Shown in pieces: positions 43,799 to 50,952 of a stretch of 64,000 nt of DNA. The notes under the pieces were generated by a model. The model worked only from the letters and a program-made list of their open reading frames with translations, was not told the origin of the DNA and searched no databases. Origin of the DNA: Caulobacter sp. Lineage in GTDB: Bacteria > Pseudomonadota > Alphaproteobacteria > Caulobacterales > Caulobacteraceae. The stretch covers positions 31,483 through 95,482 of the forward strand of contig JAGHZU010000008.1 in NCBI GenBank assembly GCA_017745235.1, written 5' to 3'. The translations under genes and the position numbers were made by a program. Positions within the stretch are counted from its first letter, which is position 1; each line of letters begins with the position of its first letter.

Positions 43799-45307
43799 TC
43801 AGGTCTTGGGCATCAGCGCCTCGACCACCTGGTCGATGCTGAAGCTGGCCGATTTGGCGCGAGGCGGGAACGCCTTGAAGCTCTCCAGCCATTTGCCGAC
43901 GATCGGCTGGGACGCGTACATCACGAAATTGGCGTCGTTGATCATCCAGGTGTCGTACTTGATCGAGACTTCGCCCTGCTCGAACGGGTCGGAGCGCAGG
44001 TTGAAGATCTTGGGCACGCGCATGTCGGCGAACGGAACGCGCCACGCCTGAAGCCCCTCGGCCGTCTGCTCCTTGAAATGGATCTTGTACTGCTTGACGC
44101 GCAGGGCCAGCAGGTCGCCGTCGTCGCTCCAATACAGGAACCCGTCGCGAGGGCACTCGGCTTCCCCCTTCAGGAACGGGCCCAGGTCATAGCCGTCCAG
44201 GTGGACCTTGTAGGTCTTGCCGTCGATCGCGTAGCCCTTCTTGACCTTGTCCACGAGATCCGGCTCGCCCGCCGCCGCGGCGAATGTCGGGATGAAGTCC
44301 TGCAACGAGGCGATGTCGTTCAGCACCTGGCCGGGCTTGACCACGCCGGGCCAGCGCATGACGCAGGGAACACGCCAGCCGCCTTCCCAATTGGTGTCCT
44401 TCTCGCCCCGGAAAGGGCTCTGGCCGCCGTCGGGCCAGGTGCACTTTTCGGCCCCGTTGTCGGTGGTGAAGACCACGATGGTGTCGTCGGCCACGCCCAG
44501 TTCGTCCAGCTTGGCCAGCAGCTGGCCCACATAGCCGTCCAGTTCGACCATCCCGTCGGGATAGAGGCCAAGGCCCGTCTTGCCGGCGGACTCCGGCTTC
44601 AGGTGGGTCCACACGTGCATGCGGGTGGTGTTGAAGTAGCAGAACCAGGGCCCGCCCTCGGCGGTCTTGCGCTCCACGAAGTCCAGGGCCGAGGCCAGGA
44701 ATTCCTCGTCCACCGTCTCCATGCGCTTGGCGTCCAGGGCTCCTGTGTTCTCGATCACCTGCCTGCCCACCCGGCCGAACTGCGGGTCGACCGTGTCGTC
44801 GTCGACGTCGGTCGCCTTGCACCGGAGCACTCCGCGCGGGCCAAAACGTTTCCGGAATTCGGGGTCCTTGGGATAGTTCGGCGAGAACGGCTCCTCCTCG
44901 GCGTTGAGGTGGTAGAGGTTGCCGAAGAATTCGTCGAAGCCGTGGACCGTGGGCAGATGCTCGTTGCGGTCGCCCAGATGGTTCTTGCCGAACTGGCCGG
45001 TGGCGTAGCCCAGGTGCTTGAGGAACTGGGCGATGGTCGGGTCCTCGAAGCTGAGGCCCAGCTTCGCGCCCGGCATGCCCACCTTGGTGAGGCCCGTGCG
45101 GATGGGCGACTGGCCGGTGATGAAGGCCGCGCGCCCGGCCGTGCAGCTCTGCTGGCCGTAGAAGTCGGTGAAGTTGGCGCCTTCCCGGGCGATCCGGTCG
45201 ATGTTGGGCGTGCGGTAGCCCATGATCCCCAGGTTGTTGCAGCTGATGTTGAACCAGCCGATGTCGTCGCTCATGATGAAGAGGATGTTGGGCTTGCCGC
45301 CGGGCAT
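43799..45307 (-). CDS. Type I sulfatase (arylsulfatase)
   Basis: A 502-residue alkaline-phosphatase superfamily sulfatase. The start MPGGKPNILFIMSDDIGWFN holds the first metal-binding Asp pair, and the maturation motif QSCTAGRAAFITGQSP contains the CxAxR signature (cysteine about residue 52) converted to formylglycine by a sulfatase-modifying enzyme. FFGNLYHLNAEEEP and FTTDNGAEK give further metal ligands. It hydrolyses sulfate esters. No sulfatase-modifying factor gene is seen nearby. No signal peptide is obvious, which is unusual. Confidence 0.92.
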   Translation of the reverse strand: MPGGKPNILFIMSDDIGWFNISCNNLGIMGYRTPNIDRIAREGANFTDFYGQQSCTAGRAAFITGQSPIRTGLTKVGMPGAKLGLSFEDPTIAQFLKHLGYATGQFGKNHLGDRNEHLPTVHGFDEFFGNLYHLNAEEEPFSPNYPKDPEFRKRFGPRGVLRCKATDVDDDTVDPQFGRVGRQVIENTGALDAKRMETVDEEFLASALDFVERKTAEGGPWFCYFNTTRMHVWTHLKPESAGKTGLGLYPDGMVELDGYVGQLLAKLDELGVADDTIVVFTTDNGAEKCTWPDGGQSPFRGEKDTNWEGGWRVPCVMRWPGVVKPGQVLNDIASLQDFIPTFAAAAGEPDLVDKVKKGYAIDGKTYKVHLDGYDLGPFLKGEAECPRDGFLYWSDDGDLLALRVKQYKIHFKEQTAEGLQAWRVPFADMRVPKIFNLRSDPFEQGEVSIKYDTWMINDANFVMYASQPIVGKWLESFKAFPPRAKSASFSIDQVVEALMPKT

Positions 45308-45621
45308 GGTCGCCTCCCTGGGCGCGCCCGAACCGCCGGTCGCGCCGGGAGACTATCCGAGCGGGGGTCCCGGCGGAAAATCGGTCGGAATCCCTATCGC
45401 GCGACCGCGATCTCCCCAGGAACGCTCGCCGACTTGCCGAGTTCGATGCGGCCGCCGGCCTCGAGGGTGAACGCCCTCGCCGACGCAGCCGCCATCATGG
45501 GCCGCGGCCGCGTAGGCGATCCCGGCAAACGAAGTCGGGCGGTGCTCGCCGCCGATGATCAGGGCCGCGCCACGGACCCACGGGACCGTCGCGCCCTTGC
45601 CCTAGCCCCAGGGAGAGGCCG
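45308..45621. other. 314-base gap with no assigned gene; possible small frame remnant
   Basis: Between two minus-strand genes. On the minus strand 45394-45498 reads a 34-residue frame, MMAAASARAFTLEAGGRIEL and then GKSASVPGEIAVAR, that looks like the tail of a longer protein. Upstream frames do not continue it convincingly, so I regard it as a possible gene remnant. The rest shows no hairpin, tRNA or obvious promoter. Confidence 0.35.
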
Positions 45622-46500
45622 TCACCGCGTCGGGACCGGAACCTCGCCGCGATAATCGTAGAAGCCGCGGCCAGCCTTCTTGCCCAGCCAGCCGGCCTCG
45701 ACGTATTTCACCAGCAGCGGGCAGGGGCGGTACTTGCTGTCGGCCAGGCCTTCATAGAGCACGTTCATGATGCTCAGCACGGTGTCCAGGCCGATGAAGT
45801 CGCCCAGTTCCAGCGGGCCCATCGGATGGTTGGCGCCCAGCTTCATCGCCGTGTCGATCGCCTCGACCGTGCCGACGCCCTCGTACAGGGTGTAGATGGC
45901 TTCGTTGATCATCGGCACCAGCACGCGGTTGACGATGAAGGCGGGGAAGTCCTCGGCGTTGCTGGTGATCTTGCCCAGCGACTTGGCGAAGGCCACGGCC
46001 TGTTCGTAGGTCGGCACGTCGGTGGCGATGCCGCGGATGATCTCGACCAGCTTCATCAGCGGGACGGGGTTCATGAAGTGCAGGCCGATGAACCGCTCGG
46101 GGCGGTCGGTGGCGCTGGCCAGGCGGGTGATCGAGATCGACGAGGTGTTGGACGCCAGCAGCGTGGTGTCCTTCAGGTGCGGCTGCAGGCTGCGGAAGAT
46201 CGACTTCTTGATCTCCTCGTTCTCGGTGGCCGCCTCGATGGCCAGGTCGGTCGCGCCGACCAGCGCCAGGTCCTCGGCGGCCGAGATACGGCCCAGGGCG
46301 ACGGTCATCGCCGCCTCGTCGATCACGCCGCGCGCGACCTGACGGGCCATGTTCTTCTCGATCAGGGCCAGGCCCGCGTCGATGCGCTCGCGCGAGACGT
46401 CGTGCAGGCGCACGTCGTATCCGCCCAGGGCCACCACATGCGCGATCCCCGACCCCATCTGGCCGGCGCCGATCACGCCGACCGTCTTGATATCAGCCAT
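45622..46500 (-). CDS. hbd: 3-hydroxybutyryl-CoA dehydrogenase
   Basis: A 292-residue NAD(P)-dependent enzyme. Rossmann motif GVIGAGQMGSGIAHVVALGGYDV (residues 8-30), catalytic HFMNPVP, LLASNTSSISIT, and the C-terminal dimerisation domain with FPAFIVNRVLVPMINEAIYTLYEGVGTVEAIDTAMKLGANHPMGPLEL. It interconverts 3-hydroxybutyryl-CoA and acetoacetyl-CoA in fatty acid/PHB and ethylmalonyl-CoA metabolism. In many alphaproteobacteria it directly follows etfA; here a hydrolase and a LysR gene intervene. Confidence 0.96.
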   Translation of the reverse strand: MADIKTVGVIGAGQMGSGIAHVVALGGYDVRLHDVSRERIDAGLALIEKNMARQVARGVIDEAAMTVALGRISAAEDLALVGATDLAIEAATENEEIKKSIFRSLQPHLKDTTLLASNTSSISITRLASATDRPERFIGLHFMNPVPLMKLVEIIRGIATDVPTYEQAVAFAKSLGKITSNAEDFPAFIVNRVLVPMINEAIYTLYEGVGTVEAIDTAMKLGANHPMGPLELGDFIGLDTVLSIMNVLYEGLADSKYRPCPLLVKYVEAGWLGKKAGRGFYDYRGEVPVPTR

Positions 46501-46639
46501 TCAGACTTGCCTTCGTTCCGGACGTGGGGAGACGAAACGCCTCTCCGCCCGATGTCCTGGCGGAGTTCTAACACGAGGTCCCCCTCCGTCGCCAAGGGAC
46601 TTGCTGCGATGCAGCGCGAAACGGACGTTTCGGCGGGGC

Positions 46640-47368
46640 TCAGGCCTGGTCCAGGAACGCGGTCAGGGCGGCGGTCGTCTCCTGGCCTGGCGCCAGGATG
46701 GCGGGCACGTGGCCGCCGGGGCTGGACAGGAACGGCACGTTCTCGGCGGTCGCGAAGGCCTGCATCGGCGCGTGGTAGGGGTCCTGGTCGCCATCCCAAA
46801 GCAGCAGGGGGAAACCGCCGTCCAGCACCGCCTCGCGCGCGCCGTCCAGCTGGCCCAGCGCCTCGAAGCAGGCGCGCATGGCGGGCTCGATCTCCGGCGT
46901 CACCCAGTCCACCAGGCCGGGAGCGGTGGCCTTAGCGAAGGCCCAGAAGGCGTCGAACGTCAGCGGTCCGCCCGGCGCGCGCGGCACGCCGTTCAAGAGG
47001 TCCCAGCCGCCGACGACCAGGGCCGAGATCTTCTGCGGGTGATGTTTGGCCAGGCCGACGGCCATCCACGCGCCCATCGAATAGCCGAAGACGGCGGCCT
47101 TCTCCTCGCCCAGGGCGTCGATCACCGCCGCCAGGTCACCGGCGCGCTGGACCTGGTCGTAGAGGGCCGGATCGGCCGGCTTGTCGCTGAGGCCGTGGCC
47201 CAGGGAGTCGACGCAGGCCACCCGGTGACGGTCGGCCAGGGCGCCGACCACGCCGTTGGCCTTCCAACTGGCGGCGTCCATGAACAGCCCGTGCTGCAGC
47301 ACCACCAGCGGGCCTTCACCCTCGACCGTATAGTGGATGCGCTGGCCGCGATGGGTGACGAAGGGCAT
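46640..47368 (-). CDS. Alpha/beta fold hydrolase
   Basis: A 242-residue enzyme with the canonical alpha/beta hydrolase sequence: VVLQHGLFMDAASW (oxyanion HG), DSLGHGLSDKPAD, nucleophile elbow GYSMGAWMAV (Ser about 100), an acidic segment WDGDQDPYH and a late histidine in SSPGGHVPAIL. Looks like an esterase or lactonase in general form. The internal ATG at 47368 precedes MPFVTHRGQRIHYT, the proper start. It overlaps nothing and sits between hbd and a LysR gene. Confidence 0.9.
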   Translation of the reverse strand: MPFVTHRGQRIHYTVEGEGPLVVLQHGLFMDAASWKANGVVGALADRHRVACVDSLGHGLSDKPADPALYDQVQRAGDLAAVIDALGEEKAAVFGYSMGAWMAVGLAKHHPQKISALVVGGWDLLNGVPRAPGGPLTFDAFWAFAKATAPGLVDWVTPEIEPAMRACFEALGQLDGAREAVLDGGFPLLLWDGDQDPYHAPMQAFATAENVPFLSSPGGHVPAILAPGQETTAALTAFLDQA

Positions 47369-47403
47369 GCGGGATTCCGGACTGGTGGAGCTTTCCGGCC
47401 AGG

Positions 47404-48324
47404 CTACATGACGTCGGCGGCGCTCGAAACGGTCGCCGCGCCGTTCTCGACGCGATCCCCGCGGACCTCCGCCAGGAACCAGTCGCGCAGCTTCAGGATC
47501 CGCGCAAGCTTGGGACTGTCGGCGCGCCAGACGAAGTGATTGCCGGTCTCGACGCTCACCTCGCCCGAGAACGGCCGCACCAGTCGTCCCTCGCGCAGGT
47601 CGCGCTCGGCCAGGCCGCTGCGGGCCAGGGCCACGCCCACGCCGTGGGCGGCCGTGTCCAGCATCAGGGCCGTATCCTCGAAGCCCAGGCCCAGGCGGCG
47701 GGGCTCCTCGTCCACGCCCATGGCCGACAGCCACACGCTCCAGGGCAGGCCGGTGTGGCGCAGCAGCGGGGCGTCCAGCAGGTCGCGCGGCTGGCGGATC
47801 GGATGCTGGGCCAGGAAGCCCGGGCTGCACACCGGGAATATCCGCTCGATCATCAGCACCTGGGATTCCACGCCGGGCCAGCCGCCGCGTCCGAAACGCA
47901 GGGCGATGTCGACGCCGTCGGTGGTCAGGTCGGCCACTCGGTCCTCGGCGCGGACGATGAGGTCGGGCTCGCCGGTCTCCTCGGCCAGACGCGCCAGGCG
48001 GGTGACCAGCCAGCGGCTGGCGAAGGCGGCGCTGCTGCTGATCACCAGTGGCCCGCGCGCGGCCAGCCGCGCCTCGTCCACTCCCTGGCGCAGGACCTCC
48101 ATGGCCGCCGTCACCTGGTCGGCCAGCTTCTGGCCGGTGGCCGTGGGGACCATGTCGTTGCCCTGGCGCACGAACAGCTTGGTCCCCAGCTCTTCCTCGA
48201 GCTTGCGGATCTGCTGGCTGACGGCGCCGTGGGTGACGAACAGCTCGCGCGCCGCACGGCTGTAGCTGCGGTTCCGGGCGGCCGCCTCCAGGGCGGTCAG
48301 GCTGAGAAAGGGCGGTAGGCGCAT
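47404..48324 (-). CDS. LysR-family regulator (GcvA-like)
   Basis: A 306-residue LysR regulator. The winged helix reads FLSLTALEAAARNRSYSRAARELFVTHGAVSQQIRKLEEELGTKLF (about residues 7-52), close to the GcvA subgroup that begins RLPPLxxLxAFEAAAR. The substrate domain runs from about 90 to 300. Its gene starts 118 bases from a divergent 43-residue secreted peptide gene and is upstream of the hydrolase on the same strand. Target genes unknown. Confidence 0.92.
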   Translation of the reverse strand: MRLPPFLSLTALEAAARNRSYSRAARELFVTHGAVSQQIRKLEEELGTKLFVRQGNDMVPTATGQKLADQVTAAMEVLRQGVDEARLAARGPLVISSSAAFASRWLVTRLARLAEETGEPDLIVRAEDRVADLTTDGVDIALRFGRGGWPGVESQVLMIERIFPVCSPGFLAQHPIRQPRDLLDAPLLRHTGLPWSVWLSAMGVDEEPRRLGLGFEDTALMLDTAAHGVGVALARSGLAERDLREGRLVRPFSGEVSVETGNHFVWRADSPKLARILKLRDWFLAEVRGDRVENGAATVSSAADVM

Positions 48325-48442
48325 AGATGTCAGCTCCGCTCACAAGCTCGCGCAGATACCATCGTTCGTAAAGCCTGCACTGAAAGCCCATCTATCTGGT
48401 GACGGGAGGTCAAGCCCGACAATTTTCCTCACAGGTGCTTCG

Positions 48443-48574
48443 ATGAAACTGTTGCTGATTTCGGGACTGGCCGCCCTCGGCCTCATCGCCGCCGCCGGCG
48501 GCGCGTCGACCCCATCCCAGGCCGACCTGGAGCGCCCGTGGGCGATCAGCGCGCCGATCCACAGTCCGCGCTGA
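48443..48574 (+). CDS. Small exported peptide
   Basis: A 43-residue frame, MKLLLISGLAALGLIAAAGG and then ASTPSQADLERPWAISAPIHSPR. The first 20 residues are a signal peptide or membrane helix, and a small Pro-rich tail follows. It is divergent from a LysR regulator and is followed by a clean terminator, which supports real transcription, but the length limits certainty. Possibly a LysR target. Confidence 0.5.
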   Translation: MKLLLISGLAALGLIAAAGGASTPSQADLERPWAISAPIHSPR

Positions 48575-48623
48575 GCGGGCAGGCGTCCGGTTCGCTCCGC
48601 CAATCGGGCCGCGCAAACAAAAA

Positions 48624-48645
48624 GGCCCGGGATCGCTCCCGGGCC
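48624..48645. terminator. Bidirectional rho-independent terminator
   Basis: aaaa-ggcccggga-tcgc-tcccgggcc-tttcc: a 9-bp perfect stem with A-run before and T-run after, ideally placed between the small peptide gene and the convergent etfA. Confidence 0.85.
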
Positions 48646-48670
48646 TTTCCGTTTCCGCTGACGCCGAGCC

Positions 48671-49612
48671 TTACTTGCCGGCCGCCGTCAGGGCGTCCAT
48701 CAGTTCCGGCACGGCCGCCTTGTAGTCGGCCACCAGGCCGTAGTCGGCGATCTGGAAGATCGGCGCGTCGGCGTCCTTGTTGATCGCGACGATCACCTTG
48801 GAGTCCTTCATGCCGGCCAGGTGCTGGATGGCGCCGGAGATGCCGATGGCCACGTACAGCGACGGGGCGACGACCTTGCCGGTCTGGCCGACCTGGTAGT
48901 CGTTGGGAGCGTAGCCGGCGTCCACGGCCGCGCGCGAGGCGCCGACGGCGGCGCCCAGCTTGTCGGCCAGGGGCTCGATCACGCGCTGGAACTCTTCGGC
49001 CGAGCCCATGGCGCGGCCGCCCGAGACGACGATCTTGGCCGCGGCCAGTTCCGGACGGTCCGACTTGACCATTTCTTCGCTGACGAAGCGGGTCTTGGCC
49101 GCGTCGGCGCCGCCGACGGTCTCGACCTGGGCCGAGCCGCCTTCGCCCGCCGCCGCGAAGGCGGTCGGACGCACGGTGATCACCTTCTTGGCGTCCGAGG
49201 TCTGGACGGTTTCGAGGGCGTTGCCGGCGTAGATCGGGCGGGTGAACGTGTCGGCCGAGACGACCTCGACGATGTCGCTGATCGGGGCCACGTCCAGCTT
49301 GGCGGCGACGCGCGGGGCGAAGTTCTTGCCGCCCGCGGTGGCCGGAACCAGGATCGCATCATAGTTGCCGGCGAGCGCCAGCACCGCGTCGGCTTCGGCC
49401 TCGGCGATCCCATGGCCGAGCGCATCGCTCTCCGAGACCAGCACCTTGCGGACGCCGGCGATCTTGGCGGCTTCGGCGGCGACGCCCGCGACGCCCTTGC
49501 CCAGCACCAGCACGTCCACGTCGCCCGACAGCTTCAGGGCGGCGGTGACGGTCTTGTGGGTGCCATCGCGCAGGTGCGCGTTGTCGTTATCGGCGACGAC
49601 GAGAACGGCCAT
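48671..49612 (-). CDS. etfA: Electron transfer flavoprotein subunit alpha
   Basis: A 313-residue ETF alpha. The N-terminal domain begins [21 protein letters not shown]; the C-terminal FAD domain has [59 protein letters not shown] and [30 protein letters not shown], the classic FAD motif. It carries electrons from acyl-CoA dehydrogenases (e.g. the Mcd-like one here) to ETF-quinone oxidoreductase. Start overlaps the etfB stop by one base (TAATG). Confidence 0.97.
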   Translation of the reverse strand: MAVLVVADNDNAHLRDGTHKTVTAALKLSGDVDVLVLGKGVAGVAAEAAKIAGVRKVLVSESDALGHGIAEAEADAVLALAGNYDAILVPATAGGKNFAPRVAAKLDVAPISDIVEVVSADTFTRPIYAGNALETVQTSDAKKVITVRPTAFAAAGEGGSAQVETVGGADAAKTRFVSEEMVKSDRPELAAAKIVVSGGRAMGSAEEFQRVIEPLADKLGAAVGASRAAVDAGYAPNDYQVGQTGKVVAPSLYVAIGISGAIQHLAGMKDSKVIVAINKDADAPIFQIADYGLVADYKAAVPELMDALTAAGK

Positions 49613-50358
49613 TACAGCACCCCCGCGGTTTTGAGCTTGGAGACGAGATCGGCGGCGGTTTCCACCTTCACGCCGGCCGAGCGCTTGGCCGGTTCGGCGA
49701 CCTTGACGACCTTCAGGCGCGGGGCGATGTCGACGCCGTAGTCGGCGACCGTCTTGCTGACGATCTCCTTCTTCTTGGCCTTCATGATGTTGGGCAGCGA
49801 GGCGTAGCGCGGCTCGTTCAGGCGCAGGTCGGCGGTGATGATCGCCGGCAGGTCGACGTCGAGGGTCTGCAGACCGCCGTCGACTTCACGGGTGACCTTG
49901 GCGGTCGCGCCCGACACTTCCACGGCCGAAGCGTAGGTGGCCTGCGGCCAGCCCAGCAGGGCCGACAGCATCTGGCCAACGGCGTTGTTGTCGCCGTCGA
50001 TCGCCTGCTTGCCCATCAGGACCAGGTCCGGCTTTTCCTCGGCCACGACGGCCGCCAGCAGCTTGGCCACGGCCAGCGGCTCGGGATCGGCGTCGGTCGT
50101 GATCAGCACGCCGCGGTCGCCGCCCATGGCCAGGGCCGTGCGGATGGTTTCCTGCGCCTGGGCCGGGCCGATCGAAACGATCACCACCTCGGTGGCCACG
50201 CCCTTTTCCTTCAGACGGACGGCTTCCTCGACCGCGATCTCGCAGAAGGGATTCATCGACATCTTGACGTTCGCCAGGTCGACGCCCGTCTGATCGGGCT
50301 TCACCCGGACCTTCACGTTGTAATCGATAACCCGTTTGACCGGGACCAGAACCTTCAT
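49612..50358 (-). CDS. etfB: Electron transfer flavoprotein subunit beta
   Basis: A 248-residue ETF beta, starting [27 protein letters not shown] and containing the AMP-binding segment [34 protein letters not shown] and [26 protein letters not shown]. The start is the ATG at MKVLVPVK; the in-frame extension is not credible. Operon with etfA. Etf genes are usually adjacent to the cobalamin adenosyltransferase and hbd in related bacteria; see the split cluster finding. Confidence 0.97.
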   Translation of the reverse strand: MKVLVPVKRVIDYNVKVRVKPDQTGVDLANVKMSMNPFCEIAVEEAVRLKEKGVATEVVIVSIGPAQAQETIRTALAMGGDRGVLITTDADPEPLAVAKLLAAVVAEEKPDLVLMGKQAIDGDNNAVGQMLSALLGWPQATYASAVEVSGATAKVTREVDGGLQTLDVDLPAIITADLRLNEPRYASLPNIMKAKKKEIVSKTVADYGVDIAPRLKVVKVAEPAKRSAGVKVETAADLVSKLKTAGVL

Positions 50359-50603
50359 CGGTCTACGCCGCCTCCTGGCTAGTTTTCCTGCCTGCGCCGA
50401 CGGACTTAACGCCTTCACGCAGGTTTGCAAGTTTCCCCTGACGTAAACGTAACGCGGTTGAGAGCGTTGCGTTCAAACAGTTGTAGGACACTTCTAGCGC
50501 CACGTCTGCTGCACCGCACACTCAAGCTGTGGGAAATCGGGCGCCGCCCCCAGCAGCGTTTACCCTCTGGCGCGGGCGGCGGCGGGCGATGTATGAGGCG
50601 CGC

Positions 50604-50876
50604 ATGAAGAGCAACATCCGTCGCCTCCAGATCATCTTCTTCGCCATCTTCCTGGCCGGTTCGGGCGGGGTTCTGGCCTATCACTACTTCTGGGTCTGGC
50701 CGAAGGCGCGGTGCGACGCGCGTGGCGAGGGCTACGCCTGGGCCGGCCGGTGGATGAAGTGCGCCACGGTGGTGCCGATCGAACGCCTGACCATGCGCCC
50801 GGCCAACGTGCCGGCGATCAACACCGATCCCAGCAAGATGGAAGGCCCGCGCGCTCAGCAGGCGCCGAAGAAATAG
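50604..50876 (+). CDS. Small single-span membrane protein
   Basis: A 90-residue protein with one membrane helix (IIFFAIFLAGSGGVLAYHYFWV, about 9-30) followed by a periplasmic tail with a cysteine pair (ARCDARGEGYAWAGRWMKCATVV). A GAGG sits about 6 bases before the chosen ATG; an in-frame ATG 15 bases earlier is possible. No family is recognised. It lies between etfB (divergent) and the large VIT protein gene, 76 bases upstream of that gene, and may share its transcript. Confidence 0.6.
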   Translation: MKSNIRRLQIIFFAIFLAGSGGVLAYHYFWVWPKARCDARGEGYAWAGRWMKCATVVPIERLTMRPANVPAINTDPSKMEGPRAQQAPKK

Positions 50877-50952
50877 CCCCGCTTCGCGAGGACGCTTGTC
50901 TACAGATGTAATTTATGACTAGGCTTCTCCTTGCATCGGGGAGAAGTGCGTC

